NCBI RefSeq assembly: GCF_025147465.1 | Contig: NZ_JALXOZ010000010.1 | Span: 1-64,000 of the forward strand | Length of the DNA: 64,000 bases | Source of the DNA: Dermabacter sp. p3-SID358 | GTDB lineage: Bacteria > Actinomycetota > Actinomycetes > Actinomycetales > Dermabacteraceae | Reading direction: 5' to 3' | Part shown: piece after piece, positions 49,995 through 59,402 of the stretch | How the letters are laid out: every line of letters starts with the position of its first letter | Position numbering within the stretch: position 1 is the stretch's first letter | Translations under genes and position numbers: made by a program | Notes under the pieces: model-generated | The model's input: the letters and a program-made list of their open reading frames with translations, nothing else | The model's database searches: none | Told to the model about the DNA's origin: nothing

Positions 49995-50846
49995 TCAGGA
50001 GTCCGACGGCGCCTCGCGAATATCGATCCCAAACACCCTCTTGACCTGGGCCGTCACGAGTTGCGGGTGGCGCCTATCGCTCGGCGTTGAAGCCCACGGC
50101 GCGAAGAGACCCGGGAGATCGGGGTGGGTGATCTTGCCGTGGGTCGAGCCGGAGGACGTCACCACGAAGCCGTGCTCCTCGAGCCGACGTCTGAGCGCAG
50201 CCCGATCACCGGGGTGCCGCGTGCCCTTCTTCTTGCGATTACTCGGCCCCGCGAGATCTGCGGGATCGAACGAATCAACCTCTTCCGGCCTCACCGAGAG
50301 GGCATAGGCCGTGGGGAAAGCCCCGATCACGTGATTGTCAGCGCGCCGCACTTGCACGGTCCATGCGCCGCGTTGGAAGTGGTCGCTCGCGCCGTTATCG
50401 CTCGTCCACGCATCCTCGGGGTCGGCGACGGTGAGCACGATGATGTCGTGAGTAATGCGCGCGAGGCTCGCGCCCGAGACCGTGCGCACCTCGTCCTCGA
50501 TCACGGTGAGGGGCCGCGTGAAAGGGCGGGGATCGGTGGGGTTGAGCGTGACGACGGTGCCTTCGGGCGGGGCTCCGAAGCCTCGATCGATATCGAGCAC
50601 TTCCGCCTCAGTCATCTTGGCGTGCGCGGCCTTCGCGGCCGCCTCGGTCGCAGGCTGCTTTTCGCGCCGCCGCTCTGCCTCGTTGAGGAGGTCAGCGAGA
50701 TCTTCTCCCGCCGCTCGGCGCCGCGCAAGCTCGGGGACCGCATCGTAGTCGACCGCGCGTACCGCCCGCTTTGCGCGCGTGCGCCCGGCGAGAGCCGCGG
50801 GGCTCGGCGCGCCTTGAGGCGTCGTTTCTCGCGGTGTTTTTGCCAT
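49995..50846 (-). CDS. Protein with HicA-like C-terminal domain
   Basis: 283 aa, no signal. The N-terminal 85 residues are charged and helical. The middle carries VVTLNPTDPRPFTRPLTVIEDE and a DIIVLTVADPED strand set. The last 65 residues read ALRRRLEEHGFVVTSSGSTH then GKITHPDLPGLF, resembling the HicA double-strand RNA-binding fold with its GS(H) motif. No HicB antitoxin is adjacent, so a phage- or toxin-derived RNA-binding role is only inferred. The dispersed motif variant at 50000 is in its last codons. Confidence 0.5.
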   Translation of the reverse strand: MAKTPRETTPQGAPSPAALAGRTRAKRAVRAVDYDAVPELARRRAAGEDLADLLNEAERRREKQPATEAAAKAAHAKMTEAEVLDIDRGFGAPPEGTVVTLNPTDPRPFTRPLTVIEDEVRTVSGASLARITHDIIVLTVADPEDAWTSDNGASDHFQRGAWTVQVRRADNHVIGAFPTAYALSVRPEEVDSFDPADLAGPSNRKKKGTRHPGDRAALRRRLEEHGFVVTSSGSTHGKITHPDLPGLFAPWASTPSDRRHPQLVTAQVKRVFGIDIREAPSDS

Positions 50847-50937
50847 AACACCACCGTACCGTGGTGAAACACCTACCCCCCGCTTAGGTGAGGCGGCTAA
50901 TCTAGAGGCCTTCCCATGTCACCTACGGAGGACCTTC

Positions 50938-51429
50938 GTGAACGTTTCAACGTCGCTGCGAGCGCTCGCCGCATGCGCCTGCCTCGCCCTCGCTCTTGCC
51001 GGCTGCGGGTCATCCAAAGAGCCGGCTGCCTCACCATCCGCCTCTAGTTCGGCGCCGGCGAGCGACGGCGGTCCCAGTGTCGTGATCAACGAGTCCAAAG
51101 GCGACGGCAACGCCCAGCCCGTCCCGGAAATCACCCAGGGCGGCCTCGATCATTCCGAACTTGCCAATTCGTGCAGCGACGAAGGCATGGTGAAAATCCC
51201 GCTCCACGGCAAGCCTGAACCAGCACTAGAAGGGTTCGACGGTTCCTTCACGTACAACGGGTGGAAAGAGAACGCCGGCGCCTCCGAAGCGATGTTCACG
51301 ATCAACCAGGGCGGCGGCAAACAAGACTTCGGCCCCCTCCAGGTGGGAGATCAATTCGAACTTGGCGGAGCGATGTACTCCGTGACGAGCATTTGTCAGG
51401 ACAACGCCGAGCTCGACGTCATCGGTTAG
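50938..51429 (+). CDS. Small lipoprotein
   Basis: 163 aa. Signal sequence with lipobox LAGC (Cys23), a Ser/Ala/Pro linker to about 45, then a beta-rich domain with two more Cys (SCSDEGM and SICQDN). It is not a member of the 11-15 kb array. GTG start with GGAGGA 5-6 nt upstream; TAATCT about 40 bp upstream is a good -10. The rlmC start follows 3 bp after the stop. Function unknown. Confidence 0.8.
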   Translation: MNVSTSLRALAACACLALALAGCGSSKEPAASPSASSSAPASDGGPSVVINESKGDGNAQPVPEITQGGLDHSELANSCSDEGMVKIPLHGKPEPALEGFDGSFTYNGWKENAGASEAMFTINQGGGKQDFGPLQVGDQFELGGAMYSVTSICQDNAELDVIG

Positions 51430-51431
51430 CC

Positions 51432-52661
51432 GTGACTGTGCCGCACTCGCGAATCAACACCGAAAGCGGGATCTGCACCTATTTTGCCGCCGAACAGTGT
51501 TCGTCGTGCAGCCTCATGCGCACCCCTCACAACACGCAAGTGCGCGATGCGCACGCATACCTCAAGGCCCTTCTCGCAGATGCGTCGACACCCGAGACTG
51601 TGTTCGAAGAGCCGCTCACAAGCGCACCGTGGGGCTTTCGCACGAAGGCAAAGATGATGGTCGCAGGCACAGCGGCCGCGCCCACATTCTCCTTTCCTGG
51701 CACGCGCGAAGGCGTTGACCTCGCCGATTGTCCGCTCTATCCCGCTCTCGTGACCGACGTGCTCGAAAGCGCTCGCGCACTCATCCGCCGCGCACAGGTA
51801 CCGCCCTACAACCTTGAGAAACGACGCGGCGAAATCAAGTACGTGCTCGTAACGGCAAGTTCGACCGAGGCGATGGTGCGCCTCGTGCTGCGAAGCACCT
51901 CGGCACTTGAGAGGATCCGCGAGCACCTCGGGCTTCTCGATTCGCGCGTGAGCGTCGTGAGCGCGAACATCCACCCCGAGCACGAAGCCCTCATCGAGGG
52001 CACCGAGGAGATCCACCTCGCTGGCGCAGAAAGGCTCCGCCTTCCGCTCGATGGGATCGACGTCGACGTGCTCCCCCGCTCCTTCACGCAAACGAACACC
52101 GCGGTCGCGAGCAAACTTTATGCACAGGTCGCGCGCTGGATTCTCGATGCAGGGGCGAGATCAGCGTGGGACCTCTACTGCGGCGTGGGCGGCTTCGCCC
52201 TCAGCATCGCGCACGAAGCGCGGGCCCGCGGAGCGTTCATGAACGTCACGGGCATCGAAATCACGAACGACGCGATCGAAAGCGCGCGAGGTTCGGCTAA
52301 GCGGCATGGTTTTCCGGCAAGCGTCGGACCCTCCCCCGACCCCGAAACCCGCGTACACACGCACTTCGAAACCGCCGACGCCACGCAATGGGCCGCGACA
52401 CAGCCCGCCAGCGCTCTCCCGGAGGCGATCGTCGTGAACCCGCCGAGGCGGGGCATTGGCGAAACGCTCGCCCGATTTCTCAACGAATCCGGGCCTCCCA
52501 CGCTCGCCTACTCGAGCTGCAACCCGGTAAGTCTCGCGGCTGACCTCGCACGCATGCCGAACTATCGAGTCGCGCGCGCGAAGCTCATCGACATGTTCCC
52601 GCACACCGCGCACAACGAAGCGCTCGTGCTCCTCGTGCGCGATGCGCCGGTGGCAAACTAG
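51432..52661 (+). CDS. rlmC: 23S rRNA (uracil) methyltransferase (RlmC/RumB type)
   Basis: 409 aa SAM-dependent m5U methyltransferase. The N-terminal cysteine set [12 protein letters not shown] plus CPLYP would hold a [4Fe-4S] cluster. [12 protein letters not shown] binds SAM, and [12 protein letters not shown] carries the catalytic Cys in the usual YSSCNP motif. It has no TRAM domain, as in RumB. GTG start. Its TAG stop shares CTAG with the convergent glpK stop. Confidence 0.85.
   Translation: MTVPHSRINTESGICTYFAAEQCSSCSLMRTPHNTQVRDAHAYLKALLADASTPETVFEEPLTSAPWGFRTKAKMMVAGTAAAPTFSFPGTREGVDLADCPLYPALVTDVLESARALIRRAQVPPYNLEKRRGEIKYVLVTASSTEAMVRLVLRSTSALERIREHLGLLDSRVSVVSANIHPEHEALIEGTEEIHLAGAERLRLPLDGIDVDVLPRSFTQTNTAVASKLYAQVARWILDAGARSAWDLYCGVGGFALSIAHEARARGAFMNVTGIEITNDAIESARGSAKRHGFPASVGPSPDPETRVHTHFETADATQWAATQPASALPEAIVVNPPRRGIGETLARFLNESGPPTLAYSSCNPVSLAADLARMPNYRVARAKLIDMFPHTAHNEALVLLVRDAPVAN
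52317..52330 (-). repeat. Dispersed TCCGACGSTTGC motif, coding copy
   Basis: GGTCCGACGCTTGC on the minus strand within rlmC. Exact copy of the 12-mer. Confidence 0.8.
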
Positions 52662-54208
52662 CCTTCGTTCTCGAAGGCTTGCTCGACGTCATCATCAACC
52701 CAGTCGAAGGTGCGCTCAACGGCCTTCCGCCACAGGCGCATGCTGCGCTCGCGCACCTTCTCGTCCATCGATGGGCTCCAACGAACGTCCTCTTCCCAAT
52801 AGGTCTCGAGGTCGTCGGTCGAATCCCAAAAGCCCACGGCAAGGCCCGCGGCGTACGCGGCACCGAGCGCGGTCGTCTCGATGATTTTCGGGCGGATGAC
52901 ATCGACACCGAGGATGTCCGCCTGGAACTGCATGAGGGTCTCGTTCACGGTCATGCCGCCATCGACGCGTAGCTCCTTGAGCGGCACCTTCGAATCCTCG
53001 TTCATGGCGTCGATCAGCTCGGCGCTCTGATAGGCCGTCGCCTCGAGCACGGCGCGTGCCACATGGTGCTTGTTCACGTAGCGTGTGAGGCCCACGATTG
53101 CTCCTCGCGCATCGTCCTTCCAGTACGGGGCAAAGAGGCCAGAAAACGCGGGAACGACAAAACAGCCGCCCGAATCCTCGACCTTCGTCGCGAGGTCCTC
53201 GACCTCTTTCGCGCTCGAGATGAGGCCGATGCTGTCGCGGATCCACTGCACGAGCGAGCCGGTCACGGCGACTGAGCCCTCGAGAGCGTAGACCGGGTCG
53301 GCGTCGCCGAGTTTGTAAAGCACGGTCGTCAGCAGGCCGTTATCCGAAGAAAGGGCTTCGCTTCCCGTGTTCATGAGGAGGAAGTTGCCGGTTCCGTACG
53401 TATTCTTCGCGGTGCCCTTCTCGAAGCACGCCTGGCCAAACGTCGCCGCTTGCTGGTCGCCGAGGATGCCAGCGATCGGCACGTTCGTGAGGAGGCCGCG
53501 CTTGCGGCCCTTGCCGTATACCTCGGAGGAGGAGCGGATCTCGGGGAACATCGACATGGGGATCCCCATTTCGCGCGCGATATCTTCGTCCCATTCGAGC
53601 GTGTGCACGTTCATGAGGAGAGTACGCGAGGCGTTCGTGACGTCGGTAACGTGCACTCCGCCCTTGGTTCCACCCGTCATGTGCCACAAGAGCCACGTGT
53701 CGGTCGTGCCGAACAGCAGATCGCCAGCCTCGGCTTTCTCTCGCGCCCCCTCGACATTGTCAAGGATCCACTTGACCTTGGGGCCCGCAAAGTACGTCGT
53801 GAGCGGCAGACCCGTGACGTCCTTAAAGCGGTTCACCCCCTCCTCGCCCGCGAGTTCGTGCACAATCCGCGAGGTGCGCGTGTCCTGCCACACGATCGCG
53901 TTGTAGATGGGCTTGCCCGTGTTCTTATCCCATACCACCGCGGTCTCGCGCTGGTTGGTAATGCCGACGGCTGCCAGGTCATCCCTGTTGACTTCAGCTC
54001 TGTTCAGTGCGAGCGCGATGACCTCACGGGTATTTCTCCAAATCTCCATGGGGTCGTGCTCAACCCAACCCGAACGCGGGAAGATCTGCTCGTGCTCAAG
54101 CTGCGCCTGGGAAACGGCGTGGCCGTCGTGGTCGAAAACCATGGCGCGCGAGCTCGTCGTGCCCTGGTCGATCGCGAGGATGTACTTCTGGTCTGAGGTA
54201 TCTGGCAT
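52658..54208 (-). CDS. glpK: Glycerol kinase
   Basis: Phosphorylates glycerol to glycerol-3-phosphate; 516 aa. [15 protein letters not shown] is the FGGY N-terminus, VWQDTRTS and [11 protein letters not shown] the sugar and nucleotide loops, and the C-terminal FGGY signature is present. ATG at 54208 follows AAAGGATC. Downstream partner of glpD (70-bp gap). Its glycerol-3-phosphate could feed both glycolysis via GlpD and lipid synthesis. Stop overlaps rlmC stop at CTAG 52658-52661. Confidence 0.95.
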   Translation of the reverse strand: MPDTSDQKYILAIDQGTTSSRAMVFDHDGHAVSQAQLEHEQIFPRSGWVEHDPMEIWRNTREVIALALNRAEVNRDDLAAVGITNQRETAVVWDKNTGKPIYNAIVWQDTRTSRIVHELAGEEGVNRFKDVTGLPLTTYFAGPKVKWILDNVEGAREKAEAGDLLFGTTDTWLLWHMTGGTKGGVHVTDVTNASRTLLMNVHTLEWDEDIAREMGIPMSMFPEIRSSSEVYGKGRKRGLLTNVPIAGILGDQQAATFGQACFEKGTAKNTYGTGNFLLMNTGSEALSSDNGLLTTVLYKLGDADPVYALEGSVAVTGSLVQWIRDSIGLISSAKEVEDLATKVEDSGGCFVVPAFSGLFAPYWKDDARGAIVGLTRYVNKHHVARAVLEATAYQSAELIDAMNEDSKVPLKELRVDGGMTVNETLMQFQADILGVDVIRPKIIETTALGAAYAAGLAVGFWDSTDDLETYWEEDVRWSPSMDEKVRERSMRLWRKAVERTFDWVDDDVEQAFENEG

Positions 54209-54278
54209 GTGAGATCCTTTCGGGGTCGCAGGCACCGCTGCCCGCGGCTAGTGGTGTGCGCGGTTTCGCGCGCGGTCG

Positions 54279-56006
54279 TCAGCGCGCGGGAATCTCGCGC
54301 ACGTTCTCGAGCAGTGCTGCGGCTTCGGCGTCACTCGTCGTGTTCTCGGCCTCGAGGCGCGCGGCGATGAACGTCGAGTACGCCTCGATTTCCGCTTCGC
54401 GGCGAGCCTCATCCCAGCCGAGTTCCTCGCCGAGAATCGCGGCGATCTCGCGCGCGGCGCCCACGCCGCGGTCGGGCGTCTCGTAGTCGAGGCGCGTGCG
54501 GCGCATGAGGGCATCGGCGAGGTGAAGCACCCCTTCGCTGCGCGCAGCGTACGCGATTTCCGCGCGGAGGTAACGCGGGGCCTCTGTGAGGGGCTTTGCG
54601 AGTTCGGGGTTCTCCTCCATGAGGGCGAAGAGGTCTTCGAGGAGCGCGCCGTAGCGGAAGAGGAGGCGCTCGAGGCGCACCTCGTCAATGCCGTAATCTT
54701 CAGCGAGCGAAGCGGCACGCACGCGCATCTCCTCGTAGCCGGCGCCGCCGATCACGGGGATGTCTCGCGTCTTGGTCTTGGGGGCATCGGGGGTGCCGCG
54801 AAGCGCGAAGTCCACGACGTCCTCCGCCATAACGCGGTAGGTGGTGTATTTGCCACCGGCGATCGCACTCAGGCCCGGTTCGACCTCCATCACCGTGTGT
54901 TCGCGCGACACCTTGGTGGAGGCGCCGTCGGACTTCTTGACGGGCTGGAGGAGGGGGCGGAGCCCCGCGTACACACCGATGACATCTTCGCGCGTGAGAG
55001 GTCGGCGCAGAACGTCGTTGGCTTTTTCGAGCACATAGTCGATGTCGCTGCTTGTCGCGGTGGGCACCGCCACGTCTTCTTTCCACGGGGTGTCTGTTGT
55101 GCCGATCAGCCAGTACTCGTCCCACGGGATGATGAACAGCACCGATTTCTCGGTCTGCGTGATGATGCCCGTGTTGTCTTTCGCTTCGATAGCGTCACGT
55201 GGAACGGTGATGTGGATGCCTTTCGAGGCGAGCACCTGAAGGCCCGAATCGGCGCCCGCGCGGTCCTGCTCCTCACCAGTCCACACGCCGCCCGCGAGGA
55301 TCACCTCGCGCGCGTGCACCTCGTATTCGTTGCCGGTTTCGAGATCGGTAATCGCCGCGCCCACCACGCGACCGCCGTCTTTGAGGTAGCGCGTGACCTT
55401 CGTGTAGTTCGCGGCCGCCGCGCCAAGGTTCACGGCGGAGCGCACGAGCATCGCCACGAAGCGCGCATCGTCCATGCGCGAGTCATAAAATTCGATCGCG
55501 CCCGAGTTCTTCTCGGGGTCGAGACCAGCAAAGTCTTTCGCAAGCCCCTTGGAGAACACGTGCCTGTGGATCGGCACTTCTCGGTGGCCAATCTGCATGC
55601 CGTCATAGAGGGCGATACCCGACCCAATGAAGGCACGCTCGAGGGCGTTCTTCATGGGGAACATGAAACTGATGGGCTTCACGAGGTGCGGCGCTGTCTT
55701 CGAGATGAGCAGGTCGCGCTCGCGCAGAGCCTCGGCGACGAGAGTGAAGTCGAGCATCTGCAGGTAGCGAAGGCCGCCGTGCATGAGTTTCGAGGAGCGC
55801 GAGCTCGTGCCGCTCGCCCAGTCGTTCATCTCGACAAGGCCGACGCTAAGGCCGCGGGTCGCGGCATCGAACGCGGCGCCAGCGCCGTTCACGCCACCAC
55901 CGACGATGAAGATATCGAGTGGGTTTTCGGCGCTCGTCGAGGCGAGCTTTTCGAGATGCGCGGCGCGAGTATTCGGGTTGAGTGCGGAACGGGCGGATGA
56001 GGACAT
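54279..56006 (-). CDS. glpD: Glycerol-3-phosphate dehydrogenase (FAD, aerobic)
   Basis: Membrane-peripheral flavoenzyme oxidising glycerol-3-phosphate to DHAP; 575 aa. DIFIVGGGVNGAGAAFDAATRG is the FAD-binding loop (given in part: GGGVNGAG), SSRSSKLMHGGLRYL the family signature. ATG at 56006 with GAAGGAAG upstream. First gene of glpD-glpK. Its product DHAP is the backbone substrate for the ether-lipid genes at 0.4-6 kb. Confidence 0.93.
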   Translation of the reverse strand: MSSSARSALNPNTRAAHLEKLASTSAENPLDIFIVGGGVNGAGAAFDAATRGLSVGLVEMNDWASGTSSRSSKLMHGGLRYLQMLDFTLVAEALRERDLLISKTAPHLVKPISFMFPMKNALERAFIGSGIALYDGMQIGHREVPIHRHVFSKGLAKDFAGLDPEKNSGAIEFYDSRMDDARFVAMLVRSAVNLGAAAANYTKVTRYLKDGGRVVGAAITDLETGNEYEVHAREVILAGGVWTGEEQDRAGADSGLQVLASKGIHITVPRDAIEAKDNTGIITQTEKSVLFIIPWDEYWLIGTTDTPWKEDVAVPTATSSDIDYVLEKANDVLRRPLTREDVIGVYAGLRPLLQPVKKSDGASTKVSREHTVMEVEPGLSAIAGGKYTTYRVMAEDVVDFALRGTPDAPKTKTRDIPVIGGAGYEEMRVRAASLAEDYGIDEVRLERLLFRYGALLEDLFALMEENPELAKPLTEAPRYLRAEIAYAARSEGVLHLADALMRRTRLDYETPDRGVGAAREIAAILGEELGWDEARREAEIEAYSTFIAARLEAENTTSDAEAAALLENVREIPAR

Positions 56007-56159
56007 AACACTTCCTTCGTCAGTGTGCTCGGTTCGCCGTTGAACCACGTTTGGCAAGCTCACGCGAGGTTAGCACCGCCAGCTCACCGTTCACGGTGAG
56101 TGACCGATCGGCTCGGCTCTACACTGATCTCACGCGCACCGGCACGCACAGGAGCACCC

Positions 56160-57152
56160 ATGACCGCGACCTTCCGCATTCTCGTTCTCGGCCTCGGCGG
56201 CACGATCGCCATGAGCCAAAATCAACCGGGCGGCCACGCCTCCCCTGCCGCGCAGCCGGATGCGGGCATGTTTCCGATCCCCGGCATCGATCTCGAGTTC
56301 CGAGAGATCGCGAATGTCGGTTCGCCCTCGGTCACGTTCGCGCACGTGCGCGAAGTTCTTCGAGTGGCTCGGGAGGGTTCCGACGCTGGCTTTCGCGGCA
56401 TCGTGCTTACTCACGGCACCGACACTCTCGAAGAGACGGCATTCTTGCTGGGCCGCTACTGGAATCTCGAGACTCCCCTCGTGCTCACGGGCGCGATGCG
56501 TCCCGCAAACGCGCCCGGGGCAGACGGCCCCGCAAACCTCCATGATGCGATCGTGACGGCCGCGAGCGAGCAGGCTCGTGGCCTCGGTGTTCTCGCGGTT
56601 TTCGACGCGCTCGTGCACGCCGCAGATCGCGTCACGAAGGTCAGCTCTCGAAGCATCGACGCGTTCGATTCGGAGCCTTCAGGTCCCCTCGCGCTCGTGA
56701 ACGAGGATGGGATTCGCGCGATGTACGCGCTGGAAGCGTCGGACTGCGTGATGCCCACCGTGCCCGCCGAGCTTCCCTCCGTGCCTCTCATCGGGACGGG
56801 CCTTTTCGATCGCGGCGAGGCCCTCGAGGCGCTCGTGCGCCAGGCCGAACCGCCCGCGGGGATCGTGATCAATGGCGTGGGGATGGGGCACGTGCCCGAG
56901 ACGGTTATGCCGCTCGTGCGCGAGGCCCGCGAGCGCGGTATCCAGATCGTCGTTGCGACTCGCATACCCGAGGGCGGAACCTCGACCTATCACTACTCGT
57001 ATCCTGGCGCGGAGGTGGACCTCATCCACTCGGGCGCGTGCATGGCGGGCATGTTGAGCGCGCACAAGGCGCGTCTCCTCCTTCAGGTGCTGCTCGCCGC
57101 TGGCGCAGACCGGAGCGGGATCAGCCGCGCGTTCGCGGGCTTTGCCTACTGA
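56160..57152 (+). CDS. ansA: L-asparaginase
   Basis: 330 aa amidohydrolase. GLGGTIAM holds the first catalytic Thr and LTHGTDTLEETA the second Thr/Asp/Lys region. No signal peptide, so cytosolic, although sequence similarity to type II cannot be excluded. ATG at 56160 after AGGAG; the longer open frame begins upstream of the promoter. A dispersed-motif near-copy (56376-56390) encodes GSDAG within it. Confidence 0.88.
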   Translation: MTATFRILVLGLGGTIAMSQNQPGGHASPAAQPDAGMFPIPGIDLEFREIANVGSPSVTFAHVREVLRVAREGSDAGFRGIVLTHGTDTLEETAFLLGRYWNLETPLVLTGAMRPANAPGADGPANLHDAIVTAASEQARGLGVLAVFDALVHAADRVTKVSSRSIDAFDSEPSGPLALVNEDGIRAMYALEASDCVMPTVPAELPSVPLIGTGLFDRGEALEALVRQAEPPAGIVINGVGMGHVPETVMPLVREARERGIQIVVATRIPEGGTSTYHYSYPGAEVDLIHSGACMAGMLSAHKARLLLQVLLAAGADRSGISRAFAGFAY

Positions 57153-57184
57153 CGCTCACGGCGCGGCCGAACCCGGTGCCGCTT

Positions 57185-57237
57185 TTCATAGATTTCATAA
57201 ATTTCAAAGCAATTCATAAAACTCATAGACCTTCATA
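57185..57237. promoter_or_regulatory. Phased TTCATA direct repeats upstream of the AAA ATPase gene
   Basis: (T/C)TCATA occurs at 57185, 57194, 57213, 57222 and 57232, spaced 9, 19, 9 and 10 bp, in an A/T-rich island of a GC-rich genome just before the gene. Regular helical phasing suggests cooperative binding of a regulator. Confidence 0.5.
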
Positions 57238-57261
57238 GGGTGCGGAATTTACCCTTGAAGC

Positions 57262-58419
57262 ATGGACCCTGCACGCAACCCCTTCCGCGCCACTCTCGGC
57301 GCCACGCCCCCGCTTCTGGTTGGCCGCAACGAAGCGGTGCAAAACTTTGCCTTCGCACTCGATGACGGCCCGGGCGCGCACGAGCGCATCTCACTCATTG
57401 TGGGCCCGAGAGGAATTGGGAAAACCGTGCTACTCAACGCGTTCGAAGACACGGCGGAGGAGCGCGGCTGGTTCGTCATAAGCGAGACGGCAACGAAGGG
57501 GTTTGTCGAACGCATCCGCAGCGAGATCATTCGCCGTTTGGCTCGTCAGCGTTCGCACCTCAAAGGCTTAGGACTCTCTATCTTTGGCGTTGGCGGCTCC
57601 GTCACCTGGGACTCAACATCAATCTCGGAAGCGTCGTATTCCTTGCGCAACGCTCTTGACGACTATCTTGCCTACAAAGCCAGCCTCGATCGCACAACGG
57701 GGCAACCCGCAAGCGGCGTATTCATCACCCTCGACGAGATGCACCACCAGCGCAACGATGAACTTATCGAGTTCGGCGCTACCATTCAGCACCTTGTGCG
57801 CGAGAGAAAAAATATTGCCGTCGCCATGGCTGGGATCCCCTCGGCCATCAAACCGCTCCTTTCAAGCCAAGCGACCGCGAGCGAGGCGCCAAACCCCATC
57901 ACGTTCTTACGCCGCGCCGAGCGAGTCGAACTGGACCGAGTGTCAGATGAGGACGTAAGCCTCGCTCTAGAGCAGCCGCTCGCGGAGTCGGTAACCACCT
58001 GGACGGGAAGGGCCCTCGAGACCGCCGTCAATGCTTGTCAGGGTTACCCCTTCATGATCCAGCTCGTCGGGCAGTGGGCGTTTCGCGAAGCTCAGGGTAG
58101 GAGTATCACGCGAGAGGCTGCCGAACGAGGGGCAGACAAGGCCCGACGAAAACTCGGCCAACTCGTTCACGAGCCTGCGTTGGCCGATCTCTCCGATGTG
58201 GATCGATCGTTCCTCGTTTTCATGGCTCGAGACGATGGGCCCACAGAGATCGCTGCTCTTAAGGCAAGACTCGACCGTTCAGATTCCTACGTAGGCAACT
58301 ACCGCAGGCGTCTTATCGATGCCGAAATGATCGTCGAGGTCGGGCGCGGCCGGATAGATTTTGCCCTGCCCTACCTACGCGAATACCTTCGCGAGCACGC
58401 CGCTAGTCTCGTGATCTAG
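57262..58419 (+). CDS. AAA/STAND-type ATPase, orphan
   Basis: 385 aa. Walker A GPRGIGKT at 48-55, Walker B ITLDEMHH at 155-162 with an Arg-finger region after 215 and a winged-helix-like C-terminus (about 310-385). Resembles the archaeal-type ATPases that act as stand-alone defence or regulatory proteins, but no partner is adjacent. Its TAG stop lies in the CTAG where the transposon inserted; the insertion left the frame complete. Upstream A/T-rich repeats may be its operator. Confidence 0.75.
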   Translation: MDPARNPFRATLGATPPLLVGRNEAVQNFAFALDDGPGAHERISLIVGPRGIGKTVLLNAFEDTAEERGWFVISETATKGFVERIRSEIIRRLARQRSHLKGLGLSIFGVGGSVTWDSTSISEASYSLRNALDDYLAYKASLDRTTGQPASGVFITLDEMHHQRNDELIEFGATIQHLVRERKNIAVAMAGIPSAIKPLLSSQATASEAPNPITFLRRAERVELDRVSDEDVSLALEQPLAESVTTWTGRALETAVNACQGYPFMIQLVGQWAFREAQGRSITREAAERGADKARRKLGQLVHEPALADLSDVDRSFLVFMARDDGPTEIAALKARLDRSDSYVGNYRRRLIDAEMIVEVGRGRIDFALPYLREYLREHAASLVI

Positions 58420-59402
58420 GTGTACTGATCGGGGAGGTTCGTTAATCGCGTGAAGGGTGGCTGGTTGCCGCAGGCGGTGTGGGGCCTGTGGTGGTTGTAG
58501 TAGTGCAGCCAGCCCTCGAGCTCACCGCGGCGCTCGGCTTCAGAGGTGTAGCAGCGGGCGTAGGCCCAGCCGTCGGCCAGGGTGCGGTGGAATCTCTCGA
58601 TCTTCCCGTTGGTCTGCGGCCGATAGGGCCTGGTGCGCTTGTGCTTGATCCCGAGCTCATGGCAGGTGTCTCGCCACAGGTGTGAGCGGTAGGTGCCTCC
58701 ATTGTCGGACAACACCCTCTCGACGGTGACGCCACGCTGGTTGAACCACTCGACAGCCCGGACCAGCACGGCAGTGGCGGTGAGGGCGGTTTCGTCGTCA
58801 TGGATCTCGGCGTAGGCGACACGGGAGTGGTCATCGATGACGGTGTGGACGTACGCCTTTCCCATCAACGGGTCCCGCCACTTGTTGCGAGGCTTGTCCG
58901 GGGTAGCAGCGCGGTTGCGGTCGCCTTGTTGTCGGCCGACGTAGCGCCAGCCCCCGCCGTCGGGGATGTTGCCGAGCTTCTTCACATCAACGTGCAGCAT
59001 CGCCCCGGGATGGTCGTGCTCGTAACGGCGAACGGGCTCTCCCGTGGCGCGGTCGACATAGGAAAGCCGGTTCAGTTGCGCGTCGACCAGGATCCGATGG
59101 ACCGTCGACGGGGCGATCCCGAGCCGGCACGCGAGCTGGACCGGTCCTTCGCGCAGGCGCAGGCGGAGCTGGATGCAACGCCTGGTCGTGGCTTGGCTGG
59201 TCTTATTCGGCGACCGGTGGGGCCGTGAGGAGCGGTCCTGCATGGACTGGCCGGTGCGGTAGCGGTCGGCCCAGCGCTTCACGGTGGGCCAGGAGACCTG
59301 GAATCGGGCTGCGACTTCGCTGACCGGCCAGCCCTGGTCGACCACGAGCCGGGCGACGATCAGTCGGTGGCGGGGTGTGAGGGCAGCGTTGGGGTGGCTC
59401 AT
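58416..59402 (-). CDS. tnp: IS481-family transposase
   Basis: 328 aa. N-terminal HTH (about 15-48, VSEVAARFQVSWPTVKRW), then the DDE core with Asp139 (LHVDVKK), Asp233 (LSDNGG) and Glu269 (NGKIERFHR), spacing D-35-E, and NHHRPHTACG at the end. ATG overlaps the MFS stop as ATGA. The stop codon is not in the element: the frame runs through the left TIR and stops at TAG in the target duplication (58418-58416). Intact. Confidence 0.92.
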   Translation of the reverse strand: MSHPNAALTPRHRLIVARLVVDQGWPVSEVAARFQVSWPTVKRWADRYRTGQSMQDRSSRPHRSPNKTSQATTRRCIQLRLRLREGPVQLACRLGIAPSTVHRILVDAQLNRLSYVDRATGEPVRRYEHDHPGAMLHVDVKKLGNIPDGGGWRYVGRQQGDRNRAATPDKPRNKWRDPLMGKAYVHTVIDDHSRVAYAEIHDDETALTATAVLVRAVEWFNQRGVTVERVLSDNGGTYRSHLWRDTCHELGIKHKRTRPYRPQTNGKIERFHRTLADGWAYARCYTSEAERRGELEGWLHYYNHHRPHTACGNQPPFTRLTNLPDQYT

